A stretch of 64,000 nt of DNA. Origin: Odontesthes bonariensis. Lineage: Eukaryota > Chordata > Actinopteri > Atheriniformes > Atherinopsidae. Below the pieces are notes generated by a model, which ran no database searches, had not been told where the DNA came from, and worked only from the letters and a program-made list of their open reading frames with translations. The position numbers and the translations under genes are program-made. The DNA is taken from assembly GCF_027942865.1 (NCBI RefSeq), contig NC_134516.1:25751322-25815321 (forward strand), read 5' to 3'. Position 1 is the first letter of the stretch. Every line of letters starts with the position of its first letter. Below, one piece after another: positions 21,262-32,890 of this stretch.

Positions 21262-22859
21262 GTTGTCGTGGCCGAGAGGTTAAGGCGATGGATTAGAAAT
21301 CCATTGGGGTCTCCCCGCGCAGGTTCTTCAACCCAATCAGGAGATGCTGCTGTCCCCTTTGCCTCCCCCTCCCACTTTTCTGTTTCTAGAAGTCAGGTGA
21401 AGAGGCAGTTGGAGAGACTGAACCGGAACAAGGCTGCAGGTCCAGATGGTGTCAGCCCCCGAGTCCTGAAGGCCTGTGCAGAGCAGCTCTGTGGGATTCT
21501 GCAACACCTTTTCAACCTTAGCTTGACCCAAGAAAAGGTACCACTGTTGTGGAAGACATCCTGTCTGGTTCCGGTACCAAAGAAAACTCACCCTTCAGAC
21601 ATCAATGACTACAGACCTGTTGCCCTGACATCCCACATCATGAAGGTCCTGGAGAGACTCCTGTTGACCCACCTGTGTAAGCAAACCAGCACATATCAGG
21701 ACCCCCTGCAGTTTGCTTATCGCCATGGAGTTGGAGTTGAAGACGCTATCATACACCTGCTTCAACAAACCCACTGTCATCTGGACAAAGCAGGCAGCAC
21801 TGTGAGGATCATGTTCTTTGATTTCTCCAGTGCATTTAACACAATCCAGCCTGATCTGCTTCGTCTGAAACTCCAGAAGACTCAGGTGGAGGCCTCAACA
21901 ATCACCTGGATTAATGACTACCTGACAAACAGACCACAGTTTGTCAGACTGAAGAATTGTGTGTCTAACCAGGTGATCAGCAGCACAGGAGCACCACAGG
22001 GGACTGTACTCTCACCATTCCTTTTTACTCTGTACACTTCAGACTTCCAGTACAAGTCAGACTCCTGTCATCTACAGAAATATTCAGATGACTCTGCAGT
22101 AGTCGGGTGTATCAGAGATGGACAAGAAGCTGAGTACAGAGAGCTGGTGGACCGCTTTGTGGCATGGTGTGGGAACAATCATCTCATCTTGAATGTTAAC
22201 AAAACAAAGGAGATGATTGTAGATTTCAGGAGAAACAGGGTCAGATCAAACCCTGTTTCCATCATGGGAGAAGAAGTGGAGGTGGTTGAGGAATATAAAT
22301 ACCTTGGTGTTCATCTGGACAACAGACTGGACTGGAGACACAACAGTGAAGCCATCTACAAGAAAGGACAGAGCAGACTGTACTTCTTGAGGAAGCTAAG
22401 GTCCTTCAAGGTTTGGAACAAGATGTTGCAGATATTCTACAAGTCTGTTGTTGAGAGCGTCATTTCCTCTTGCGTCATCTGTTGGGGCAGCAGCATCAGA
22501 AGCAGGGACCTAAAAAGACTCAACAACCTGATAAGGAAGGCTGGTTCTGTTCTGGGGACGACTGTGGAACCTCTGGAGACAATAATGCAAAGAAGGATTT
22601 TGCATAAAATCAAGAGAATTATGGACAACCCTGAACATCCTCTCGATGAGACTGTTATCGGAAAACAGAGTCTCTTCAGTCAAAGGCTTCTTCAGTTTGG
22701 ATGCAAAACGGACCGCTACAGGAAATCTTTCCTGCCCACAGCCATCAGCATCTATAATAACTCCTTGATTTAATTGAGTTACATCAACATTTAATTTCCC
22801 TCTGGGATAAATAAAGTATTTTTGAATTTGAATTTGAATTTGAAGTCCTGCCGACAACG
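21262..22859 (+). pseudogene. tRNA-Ser(AGA) split by a LINE
   Basis: The tRNA reads normally from 21262 to about 21326 (acceptor, D-arm, anticodon AGA, variable arm, start of the T-loop). It then breaks into LINE sequence and resumes at about 22842 with the rest of the T-arm and acceptor, ending with discriminator G at 22859. Confidence 0.9.
21327..22841 (+). mobile_element. L2/CR1-group LINE inserted in tRNA-Ser
   Basis: An uninterrupted frame to 22773 covers a reverse transcriptase: LNRNKAAGPDGVSPRVLKAC, PVPKKTHPSDINDYRPVAL, FDFSSAFNTI (first catalytic Asp), GAPQGTVLSPFLFTLY and YSDDSAVVG (YxDD box), then the C-terminal region KYLGVHLDNRLDW. No endonuclease domain is present, so it is 5'-truncated. 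The 3' end is AATAAAGTATTTTTGAATTTG repeated as a short (GAATTT)n tail. The intact frame suggests a recent insertion. The clade was assigned by motif style. Confidence 0.9.
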
Positions 22860-23171
22860 ATAACATTATTGACCCAGGGTTTGTGAAAAGTTAACCTGGA
22901 AAGAAGCACAAGTTCCTTTGACCATTTGATGAAATAAAACAAAGGCCAGACGTGTCGTTGATCACATGAATTATTGCACAGACTGATCTCTGAAGACAAA
23001 ACTCCTTCCTCTGACCCTTTTCGAAGACTGACCATTTCTAACAAACAAAAAATTAAGCTTTTTCTTGATCACCATAACTTAGGTCTGTCTTAGGAGTTGA
23101 AGTTGAAGTCCTTCAAGAAGATGGTGAGTTGTAAGCATTGAATGTTAAGGGTGAACGCACATGTGTATGTG

Positions 23172-23253
23172 GTTGTCGTGGCCGAGAGGTTAAGGCGATG
23201 GATTCGAAATCCATTGGGGTCTCCCCGCGTAGGTTCGAATCCTGCCGACAACG
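23172..23253 (+). tRNA. tRNA-Ser(CGA)
   Basis: 82-nt cloverleaf. GTTGTCG pairs with CGACAAC, the anticodon loop is TTCGAAA and the discriminator is G. It is the best-paired member of the array. Confidence 0.92.
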
Positions 23254-23479
23254 ATAACATTATTGACTCAGGGTTGCTAAAAGTTAACCTGGAAAGAAGC
23301 ACAAGTTCCTTGGACCATTTGATGAAACAAAACAAAGGCCAGACGTGTCGTTGATGACATGAATTATTGCACAGATTGATCTCTGAAGACACAACTCTTT
23401 CCTCTGACCCATTTCGAATACTGACCATTTCTAACAAACAAAAAATAAGCTTTTTCTTGATCGCCATAACTTAGGTCTG

Positions 23480-23763
23480 TCACTGCAGGATTGTGTGAAA
23501 CTCTGAAAGCAGCAGCAGCAGAAAGTGAATATCAGTCAGTTCTGAAAGAGGCAGAGAGCTGGAAAGAGCAACTGAAAGAAAAGACTGCCGCCGATATTAA
23601 TCTGGCCTCCAAACTAACAGCACAGGAGGAGGCAACAAAGACACAAGAAAAGAAGGTGGCAGATCTCATGAAGGCTTTATTTCTATCCGTCATCATCGAG
23701 CCAGAAGAGAACAAAGTGCTGTCAGTGTTCAGCTCTCAGACAGTTCACCTTCAGTTCCACTGA
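23480..23763 (+). pseudogene. unrecognised coiled-coil gene, 3' part (left arm)
   Basis: It joins the tRNA-Ser array at TCTGTC and then reads GLCETLKAAAAESEYQSVLK and EAESWKEQLKEKTAADINLA, then SKLTAQEEATKTQEKKVADL and a tail ending VHLQFH and stop. The charged heptad-like pattern predicts coiled coil. The same exon is found at 60360-60596 (-). The upstream exons are missing here, so this is a fragment. Its 3' flank to 24095 matches the right arm. Confidence 0.6.
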
Positions 23764-25227
23764 CACACTGATGCTGGGAATTCATTTTTATCAGTGCTGC
23801 AGTCTGTCCTTCACTCACATGGTGGGAACCTGAGATTTCCTCTGACTCACAAACACAACTACATTGCTGTCAGTGTGCTGCTTATTGGGCTGTGAATGTT
23901 GTCAGAGCAGCTTTTCAGCAACAAGCTGCAGATGTGGCTGTTGTGCTGCTTCTGATTCACAGTCAGTGTGGACAATATGGAAAGTAGAGCTCAGGAGGAG
24001 CAGCTTCTGCTTCTGCTTCTTCCATCATTACTTAGAGAGATGACACTGGAATGACACTGAGATGCTTTGGTATTCAGAGTTTTTATTGATTCTAAACAGG
24101 CAGGAGTGGAAAATAAGTTGCAAAAAATAATTTAATGTTATCACTCATCTCTTAAGGCCCTAAGAAAAATATTTTCAAATTCAAAATATATATATATTCA
24201 ATATTTGGGATTTTATGAGTTGTATCTCCCAGGTTACTTTGCCCTATTAAGGTATAAATGGAGCCAAAATGATAAACACATTAATGTTATATTTGATGAA
24301 GATAAATGATACATTGTTATATTTCTTGGTCATTTACATTACACAGAGCACATTTAAAGTTGATTTTATTATTTGTTATGAGATTACTAATCCAGTTTAG
24401 TAATCTCGGAAACGGAACATCTCAAGATTAACATATTGAACTTTTTGTGCACTGAAGATTACATAAAAACAAAACAACACAGCAATTTCATTTTCTCAAA
24501 TGATGCATACACAACTGAACACCGGAGAAGGTTTTATGGGTCCAGGTTTTCCATAATGGTGGCAACTCTATGAACAATGCCCCTCATTTCCTGCCTATAT
24601 TTAATTTTTTATGGAGCGCTTGGAAGCAGTTGTGTGGGTTTTTCCCAGTGACGATGCACAGACGAACACCACACTTTGTGCAGTAGATTGTTGTCTGTCC
24701 TTCTGGGCAAAGCCTGCACCTTCCCCTGTCTGTGAAAGCTGGGAAGTGATCCACTTGATCATGGCGGACATCAACCATTGTTCTTGGGGTTGTTGGCCTT
24801 TGTATGCATCTGGTGGGGCTGTGCACATTCTCCTCCCCTCCCTTAGAAGGCCTTCCCTTCTTTCCACTGTGGATAAGGGCATCTGCAACCTCCGGCCTGA
24901 ATTCCTTCAGCTTTTGGTGCTTTTGCACACCAATGCTTTTGGCATCTCTGCGATACAGCAGCCATCCATTGTTGAAGGCTATATCAGCCAATTGCCAAAA
25001 GAGGCACAGGTACCACCGGTGGGACTTTGCAGGGGTGCGGTACAAGGCCACCATCATGTCAGCAAGGTCAACTCCTTGATATCACTTGACTCAGAGTCAG
25101 AAGAACTTGCAGGGATCTCCTCTATCACTCTCATTCCTGTGCTTCTCTTTCTTTCCCATAAAAGGAGCCAGCCGAGATGCCCTGCTTGAAAATAAATAGA
25201 TTTTTTAAAAGTAACTTATAGTTACAC

Positions 25228-25590
25228 TGTTGTAATGGGCACAGCTGTGCATGATAATATCTGGTACTGCAGTAATTATTAACATGCCTTCCAGTATTGT
25301 GGAGAAAAGGAGTCGAATACGCGTCGGTCAGCCTTTCATTGGGGAAGTTTATTTGAACAGTCGTCACAGCAACGTGCTTACAGAATGTTCACAAATCTCC
25401 AACGACCTCATTTTGCGATATGACTTTATACTGTCTTAAATCATAACAAGCGTACGTGGCCTTCTCTGGAGGCGCCTAGCTCTCGCCATTATTATAAACA
25501 CGCTCATTCTAACCTTCAACCATATTCATATGAACCAGTCAACAAGGCACACGATGTAATTAGGCCATGTCATGACATTTCTCTCCCACA
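25228..25590 (-). mobile_element. retroviral LTR remnant inside the piggyBac
   Basis: Read on the minus strand it begins TGTGGGAGAGAAATGTCATG and ends CCCATTACAACA, giving TG...CA limits. A purine-rich tract lies just outside the start. It appears to be the 3' LTR of a broken endogenous retrovirus on the minus strand. Likely old. Confidence 0.6.
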
Positions 25591-26830
25591 TAGTCCCCCC
25601 TGAAATCACTTATCAGTGATTTAATAAAGAAATAATCTAAAATGAAAGAAAATCATCCCACATAGTTAATTAAGAATTAATTACCATAATCAACACTAAA
25701 TTATTCTAATAATTCTACATTCTAAGTCAAAGGGAACATATTGAATAAATGAAAAGGAATATATATATATGTACCCGAATCACATTAAATGATTAAATGA
25801 TTAAATTAAACGATACTGAATTCAACAATACACATTTTAACATTGCCATCACACTTGTCCACTGTTCGCAGTGCATAGGTGCGAAAAACCCACCGGCTGC
25901 TACTTTCGTAACTCATGTTCTTATCTTGGGAAAACTCGCCTACGGCCCCACCCCACTTGGTGACCGACCACTTTACCAAAGGTCGCACTCCGAACAGTTG
26001 ACTGACACAATTGGCAATGGACATATCAGTGATCAGTTCTGATTGATAATACACATAGAATGAATACACCACCATCAAATGAATTAATCACAGTTTTGTA
26101 CCAAGTACAATACATAAAATTATGGATTATCACACAACAATAGTAATAAAATGCAATGTAATGCAGCTCTTCCAGTCCCGTCCCATCTCCTGTACTCTGG
26201 TGTCGTCTGCTTCTGGCCGAACATCCGTCCGGCTGGGTCTGGAACTGCTAAGCTAACTCTGGGAGGAGAGGTCGCCAGTACGTCACTTCCAATCAAAGAG
26301 ATCTTCAGCATCTCTTCTCCCTGTCAGGCTATACTTGGTTCCACACCCGAGGAAAGAATCTTGTGAACCGTCTGTTGATAACCTTCATTCGTTGACCAGC
26401 TCTCCCATGCGTTGGTCCTCAGACCCGGTCTCGCAAGGTCATCTGCCTCCTGGTTTCTTCCACTGTTTGTTTGAACATCACTTGCAGCAAACACCTTCTC
26501 AGAATGGGTATAATGCAACACACCAATAGGGAAACCATCCTCACTATCAACAATATTGCTATTCCCGCCTTAACTGTCATCGCTCCCCAATCTCCCAAAA
26601 TCCCATCCAGACCAAAACAAAATTTTGAATAATGCACATTGACCAAATTTCTACCCCTAATCTGGCAACGTATCTCAGGGGATACATACATTTCAAAAGC
26701 TGCTAAGTAACACCACAAACACAGTTGAAACATTTTTTCTTCATCAGAATGTTTAGACAAATGTCCTAATTAATATTAGGAATTTAAATTGTTGTTTGAT
26801 TGAAAATAAGTAGACTAATATATGATTACT
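25591..26830 (-). mobile_element. broken endogenous retrovirus piece with env transmembrane part
   Basis: At 26760-26419 (-) the sequence resembles the membrane-anchor end of a retroviral envelope protein, with one long hydrophobic segment followed by basic residues. It lies next to the LTR at 25228-25590 in the expected order. No gag or pol was recognised. A fossil fragment. Confidence 0.5.
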
Positions 26831-27057
26831 TACCCCCAAGGAAGCAGGTTCTCCACCACTGGCAGCAATTTTGTTTTCTGATCAGGCTGACGAAACGATG
26901 AAAGATAGCCTGAACCAAATCATGTGATCTAGATGCTAATACCAGACAAGACTTTTGATAAATGCCAACTTGATTAGCGAAAACCTCCCAGCACACCCCT
27001 TACAGGATGTTAAAGAGTGTGTATCTCCTGGTGCACGTTGCCTGTTTAAGGGTTTTT

Positions 27058-28200
27058 AAGGGTGGCAGCTTCATGACACTTTCTCCAGTCTGACCCTCAC
27101 TTGGAACACAATCAGACATACTGGGACATGTGGGAAAGGATCACAGTGTTCATACTGTACATATCTGAGAACATCCACAGGAAGACACTTTATCATTTAC
27201 ATGTTGATTCTGTCTTTCAAAGTCAGATTCTTACTGGAATCCATGTTATACACTGTATGCTGACACGTAGAAATAATCCCATTCTGCTTGTAAGCAGCTC
27301 TTAACAGAAACCAGCATGACTGCACTGTTATTACTGTATTGCATGAAAGCAGCTGAATGATTGTGCTGTAAACACTGAGAACAAGCTGCAGATGTGGCTG
27401 TTGTGTTACTTTTGCTTCACAGTCAGTGTAGACAACATACAAAACAGCTTCAAAGACACTTCCAGGAATCCTGCTTCTGTTTTCATTTACATCTCATACA
27501 GCATTCATACAACCCATGTTTGCCACCATTGCCTGGGCTCTATGAACATGTGCTGCATATTATTTACAGTTCAGATCAGAAAGCTGAAAAAGAGAGCAAA
27601 ACAGCACACGTGATGACTGCTGACTGACAACAGAGCACCACTGCTTCTGACATCACAAGAAGTGATGTCATCACTGATTATGACTTCACAGTTTTGCATG
27701 ACATCACAGTGGAAACATGACATCAGAGGACATGACATCACTGTAGTTTCTAAAAGCCTGAAAGACAAAGCGCCTGAAAAACAACACGTACTTAAAAAGT
27801 CATTTAGACAAATGCTAAAAAACAACAAGCAAAACGAGTCAAAGCAGAATATCCTCTCCTGCCCTTCTGTGGGGTGACCACAGTAACAGAGCTACAGGCT
27901 ATTTAAGCAAAGAAAAACACCTGAGTTCAGCCATTTAGCTTTTCAATTCCTCCTTCTGTAGCTCATCAAACATAATCAAGTCAGCCTTTTACAAGAGGCA
28001 ATATTACTAAAAAACACAATATGCACAGTGTTACAACTTTCAACAGATACAAAATAATGAACAATATTTCCGTCCAGGAACTGAACATGTTTTAATCTAA
28101 CTGTGGCACAGTCAATAAATACTTCTACAAGAGGGAATATTGCTAAACGAAAAGTCAGAATCTTAAATTAAGAGTTCCTTATATGGTCTGATAAGTTATA
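27058..28200 (+). repeat. inverted-repeat segment with coiled-coil gene 5' stub
   Basis: Near-identical to 60020-57200 read in reverse, minus the 1.5 kb at 57520-59075. At 27820-27880 it contains the start region of the coiled-coil gene family (ACGAGTCAAAGCAGAATATC) with nothing of the downstream exons. Several ATGACATCA-like repeats at 27640-27740 occur in both arms. Confidence 0.7.
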
Positions 28201-28263
28201 TTATTTTAACTTCCAAATTGCGCGCTATGCGTCACACACAGTCCATTCGCTGAACAGGCGACT

Positions 28264-28700
28264 GTTATAAATTGGCTTTATTCTTAGACTTTATGTATTC
28301 ATATTCTGTAGTTCTCTAGATAATCTATCTTCCTAGTTTGTACGTTACACTCTGCTCATACAACGCAATGTATGTCCAACACTTTAAGATGACGTAGCGG
28401 GATAAAATAACTGGGTCAGATAAAGCGTCTCTTAGGACAGATAGGTCTGGTGCAGTAGATGCACGCCTGAAACAACACTCACACACACACATCGCTTATC
28501 ACATCCAAAGAACATGACAAAGACGGTGGATGGCCTGCTCACATCATGAGTAAATATTCAATGATGTAGGTACAACCTCTGAGATAAAGGTGAACATAAA
28601 TATGAAATGTTTCCGGATCTCGGGACTTGGTCGGACGGATTTCATGCGAGAACTCTGTCACCCAATGCCTGCGAATACAGCCTCCTCACTTCACTCTTTG
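28264..28700 (+). mobile_element. possible LTR remnant related to the one at 29987
   Basis: It starts TGTTATAAATTGGCTTTATT, similar to the LTR start at 29987. About 350 bp later it again resembles that LTR (GACGGATT, GCGAGA). The right limit is unclear. It is absent from the right inverted-repeat arm. Old and incomplete. Confidence 0.4.
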
Positions 28701-28917
28701 GTAGACCTATGCAGCATTGGCTAAAGAAGGTTACGTGGTTGAAATAGGGAAAATCGTGCCTATGTTATTCTTCCTTGGCACATATCAGTGGTAGCGTAGT
28801 CTGAAGGATGTATTTGGGAATTTTTACAGGGGCACAACGCATGTTTACAGAGGGACGTGCCCCGGTAAAAAGTGTCTGGTGACGTGCCTGCATTAGATTA
28901 CCAAAATTATGACTATG

Positions 28918-29003
28918 CTATATACACCTTACTTCAAAAGTACACTCCTTCGGGTTAGTAAAATTATTGCACCTTGTGCAAACCTCTGTGCCAGTGAGGA
29001 TGC
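28918..29003 (-). mobile_element. Harbinger fragment
   Basis: The minus strand repeats the exon-intron boundary region of the Harbinger transposase at 18343-18432 almost base for base. Only about 85 bp is present. Confidence 0.75.
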
Positions 29004-29101
29004 AGAGATTACATGAATTTCGGAAATAAATCACATAAAACATTTCCTGAGGTGGATCCAGTTCCTGCTCTTTATTCTTTCATCAGTTTTATGAACCATG
29101 T

Positions 29102-29175
29102 GGTGCTGTGGCTTAGTTGGCCAAAGTGCCTGTCTTGTAAACAGGAGATCCTGGGTTCAAATCCCAGCAGTACCT
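29102..29175 (+). tRNA. tRNA-Thr(TGT)
   Basis: 74-nt cloverleaf. GGTGCTG pairs with CAGTACC, the anticodon loop is CTTGTAA and the T-loop is TTCAAAT. It has a conserved 5' flank shared with the other Thr copies. Confidence 0.92.
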
Positions 29176-29435
29176 GTGCTCCATCAGAGCAAGCTATTAC
29201 TTAGCATGAGAATATGTTGTTATCAGGGTTCTACTGAATGCTTTGCATTGTTGCTCTTCATCAAATGATGGACCTTTCAATGAGCATCATGGTTATTATG
29301 AGTCTGTTCTTTGGTCAGACTTCATAAAAATGTTTTTAGAAGTCACAGTTAGTTTTGGGAGAGTCTCTGGAGCTCATTTCCTGAAATGGATCCAGTTCCT
29401 GCTCTTTATTCTTTCATCAGTTTTATGAACCATGT

Positions 29436-29509
29436 GGCGCTGTGGCTTAGTTGGTCAAAGTGCCTGTCTAGTAAACAGGAGATCCTGGGTTCCAATCCCA
29501 GCAGTGCCT
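29436..29509 (+). tRNA. tRNA-Thr(AGT)
   Basis: 74-nt cloverleaf with anticodon loop CTAGTAA. The T-loop reads TTCCAAT instead of TTCAAAT, which changes the B box. Confidence 0.87.
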
Positions 29510-29802
29510 TACATATGTCAACATGGTGCCATAACTGTTTACAGCAGTGCTTCAGGAGTGCTGGACTTCCTAAACAGTCTGTACTTGGAGGCACTTCATC
29601 TCATGCTTTTAACTATTCTTTAGGTCCAAAAGATTGAACTGGGACTATATCCAATCTTTACACATATAGAGATTAATTGAATAACATCAAGCCCTGATTT
29701 ATGCAGAGATCACATGAATATTGGAAATAAATCACAAAAACCACTTCCTGAGGTGGATCCAGTTCCTGCTCTTTATTCTTTCATCAGTTTTATGAACCAT
29801 GT

Positions 29803-29876
29803 GGTGCTGTGGCTTAGTTGGTCAAAGTGCCTGTCTTGTAAACAGGAGATCCTGGGTTCAAATCCCAGCAGTGCCT
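29803..29876 (+). tRNA. tRNA-Thr(TGT)
   Basis: 74-nt cloverleaf with all stems paired and anticodon TGT. Its conserved 5' flank starts at about 29690. Confidence 0.94.
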
Positions 29877-29986
29877 GTGGGCCTTCAGAGCAAGCTATGA
29901 CTTAGCATATAAAACAGCTTATCAGCTTTCTACTAAATCCTTTTAGCTGGTCCACTTAATGAAAGTGCGTATAAATAGCACACAGC

Positions 29987-30388
29987 TGTTAAAATTGGCT
30001 TTGTTCTTAGACATTATGCTCAGTATTTTTCCATATGACCTAAAGTGATCCAGGAGTAGAAAGACAAAACAATTAGGAAAGCCTGGGAAAGCAAGGGCAG
30101 ATTCACACACACACATTATTTGGATTACTCAGAGACATTATTTGGGTTAGTACGATTCATATCCAATCACATTTGATCAACAAGGGATCCACCGTGGGAA
30201 ACTATGAGACATATATACAAATTGTAACCGGAAATAGGGCACTCTGTCTGACGGATTCCTGCGAGAGTTTTGTCAGACTGAGACCAGCGCTGAAATACTG
30301 CACTTGTTGCCATACCAATAAAGACTTTCATTTTCACTTGAATTCCGGTCCGTTCTTGAGCTTTCAACTAAAAGAACCGAATCTAACA
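29987..30388 (+). mobile_element. 5' LTR of a broken endogenous retrovirus
   Basis: 402 bp from TGTTAAAATTGGC to ATCTAACA, with an AATAAA signal near 30318. It is followed by a primer-binding-like stretch (TGGTGCACGTGACCCG) and, at about 30518, a splice-donor-like AAGGTGAGT typical of retroviral leaders. Confidence 0.75.
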
Positions 30389-32890
30389 AGTGGTGCACGT
30401 GACCCGTGGTTGGAAAGCTCAGAGAGAGACCACCGTGCGACCGACCCCGTGCGAGGGAGGACGGCTCGAGGTGATAGGAGGGACAGCTTTTTTCAGACAA
30501 TCAGGTGCCAGAAAAAAGGTGAGTAGAACCACTAAATGTGAAATTTCTGCATATTGAATAACCTAAATGAAGTTGTCTGAATTAAGTTGTCCTCTGGTCA
30601 TGATAACTTGAGTGTTAATGTACTGTCTGTGTGTTTGAATTGAATGGTGACACGTCCAATATAAAAACACATACACACAGGGAAAGTATATAAGTGTCAT
30701 GTCAAGTGAATTCGGAAAAAAAGACAAGTTAAATTCATTTTATAAATGAAGATCCCAGTTGTGGAACTTGTCTTCAAAAAAATTTTTTGTCCGTGCACTT
30801 TTGGTAAGTGATAGGAAGTAGTTTATAAAAGCCCATCCTGAATGGGTTAACTAATTAGAATTCCGACACGGAAAGTTTCTCCTCTGATGAGAGTTAGAAC
30901 GTGGGATTGAAACTTCCGGGGTTCGAAGAAGTCTGTAAAACCGAAATATAGTCGGGTTGACAAGAATCAATTTATACTTGAAGGACACTAAGGGTCAGAT
31001 TTTTTAATTTTCATGCAACTGTGGGGGGATTCGCCGCTCAAAGATATTTGATTGCGCCAGCAGATCTCGAGTGGTTTCTGTTCAATATTGGGGTTGGTAT
31101 AGATAAAAAGGGGGAAGAACAAGTGGCTGCGCGTGTTATACGGGTCGTTTTGTTCGGGGAAAACAGTATTTTTATGGTGTGACCCAGAGTTTTGGAATAA
31201 ACAAATGCTTTGATAAGTGGGGGTTTCTTCACTACTTTCGGCATTTGGGCAACTACGTCTTCCATATACTTTGATTAACACGTGTATAACGTTTGAATAT
31301 GTCACAAAAATTGAATGACGACTTGAAAAAATGCAAATCCGGCTCGCTGGGGTCGGTGCTGGTTGACACATTAGAAAGATGGAAGAAAAAGGTGTCGATG
31401 AGTGAGGAAAAACGAGCAACGGATAGGTTTGTGGATTGGACCACAGAGATGCAGTCTAGGGGGATGTTTGGGTCGGTTGCAGATGTGCCGCCTAAGCTTA
31501 TAATGTTGGCAGTTTTTGCAAAGCAAGCGAAGATCAGTAAGGAACAGGCAGAACAGAAATGTCAGGGAGCAGGGATAATGCAGAGAGTCAGAGCAGACAC
31601 AGAATTAACAAGAGCGTCAATTTTTCTTGCAGATTGTGAATGTTTTCTTGGGGAATTAAAATTTACTATTCAAACGCGGTCTTCTGCACTTATGCGAGAT
31701 AAAAACCCAGAAAAAATTATTTTCCAGTGAGCCATGATAATGAAGAGCATAATACACCTCCAAGCACAGCTCCGACTGAGGAGCAGAGCAGCGTTTCGCT
31801 TCTGCATTCTCCTCCCCCTTATGCTGAAGCTGGCATGCTATTGGATGCCACACAAAGGCAGATGCCTCAGACCGCGCCCACAGATGCAGGCGTGTTGTCT
31901 GACCCTAGTGTAGGGAGCAAAGTAGTAGTTATTAAAAATGGCTTACTGCAAACTGCACCCTTTCCAGGGGACTCGGACTGCCAAACCCAGGCAGCAGAAT
32001 ATCTAAATGCAACAGCGCAAAACAGTACCCAATTAACCACTAGTACTATATTAGAATCACCCGCCTCCAGACAGTCAGATGACACATTCGGATCACTGAA
32101 TACGCGATCGTACGCAACACCCTCTGCAACATGTGTTGGTCCATTAGTGCATGATTTAACAGCTTTGCTGCACAGACAAACACTTGGTGAGGGAATGAAT
32201 CAAACTAACCAATCAGAAAATTACGATCTCCCCCGCCCTCAAAATAATGGTAATATTCATGCATGCACTGACACCCGTCAGTTCAGGGAAGCGGTGGAAG
32301 CATCACTTTTTCCCTCTGGACAAAATATGTTGAGAAAACTTGTTGGATTAACAAACTTAACGTATGACTTGTGGGCGGCCCATGTCACTCAATACATTGA
32401 TAATGAAATCGAAGAACGAGAACAAGAAAAAGCAGAATTAGTTTCCCTTCAGGCACAAGTGGCAAAATTACAGCTTAAACACGAGGGACAAAGTAAACCA
32501 AAATAAGGCTCAAATTAAACAGATGTCTCAGCAGACTCCTCCTCGTGCTGTACAACCACAATATCCAGCTTCTTCATATGGGTTATACCCAGAACAGAGC
32601 GGACCTCCGTTCAGAACTAATAAAAGAGGAAAACCCCGGCGACGCTTCAACAGTAGAAGAAATGACATGTGTTATCTCTGCAAACGATATGGCCATTGGG
32701 CCTCTGACTGTCGCGAGGTTCCCTACTCAGTGCAATCAGGAGATGGGACGCGACCATATAAGTATAATAAATACCCCCACAGTGCTCCTGGGGAGGCAGT
32801 TGCTTCTCAACAGGCTCCCCAACAGGACCTGCATCAGGATTCTGGGTATGATGCCCCAGGCTCCCGTCAAATGCCCCAATAGGGAGGCAC
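30389..32890 (+). mobile_element. leader and gag region of the broken endogenous retrovirus
   Basis: The leader spans 30389-31292 and the gag region 31293-32880. The gag region shows a PPPY late-domain motif and, near its end, a CCHC zinc knuckle (CYLCKRYGHWASDC), the order expected for matrix, capsid and nucleocapsid of a gamma/epsilon-like retrovirus. The region is broken in at least two places. No protease, reverse transcriptase or integrase follows. Confidence 0.75.

Larger units (their letters stand above)
20200..23480 (+). repeat. tRNA-Ser tandem array, about 380-bp unit
   Basis: Units carry a conserved spacer (AACCTGGAAAGAAGCACAAG, then a block ending CTTTTTCTTGATCGCCATA) and one tRNA-Ser each, at 20495, 20879, 21262 and 23172. 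The spacing is 384 and 383 bp where no LINE intervenes. The array is absent from the right inverted-repeat arm. One related unit lies on the minus strand at 49990-50440. Confidence 0.9.
24096..27057 (-). mobile_element. piggyBac element remnant
   Basis: Insertion relative to the right arm. TAAACAGGCA at the left and TGCCTGTTTA near the right edge form inverted termini, and TTAA at 27053 together with an empty TTAA in the right arm fits piggyBac targeting. The minus-strand frame at 24584-25095 reads QGVDLADMMVALYRTPAKSH, then a Lys-rich stretch, then the cysteine-rich C-terminal finger (CRLCPEGQTTIYCTKCGVRL, CFQALH). The catalytic DDD core upstream is absent. The interior from 25228 is occupied by a broken retroviral piece. 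Confidence 0.8.
15945..29990. repeat. left arm of a large inverted repeat
   Basis: Segments match the right arm (55160-62665) in reverse orientation: 15945-17615 with 62665-60990, 23480-24095 with 60600-60030, 27058-27880 with 60020-59090, 27886-28200 with 57520-57200, and 29013-29990 with about 56920-55160. Identical or near-identical translated stretches occur in both arms, for example at 27101-27304 and 59984-59781. The left arm is longer because of insertions at 17735-23480, 24096-27057 and 28264-29005. The matching was done by eye. Confidence 0.85.

Noticed and set aside
24611-25189. Plus-strand 192-residue frame
   Set aside because: It is antisense to the recognisable piggyBac C-terminal finger.
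30173-30526. 117-residue frame over the LTR and leader
   Set aside because: It crosses the LTR boundary and the primer-binding-like region, so it is not a gene.
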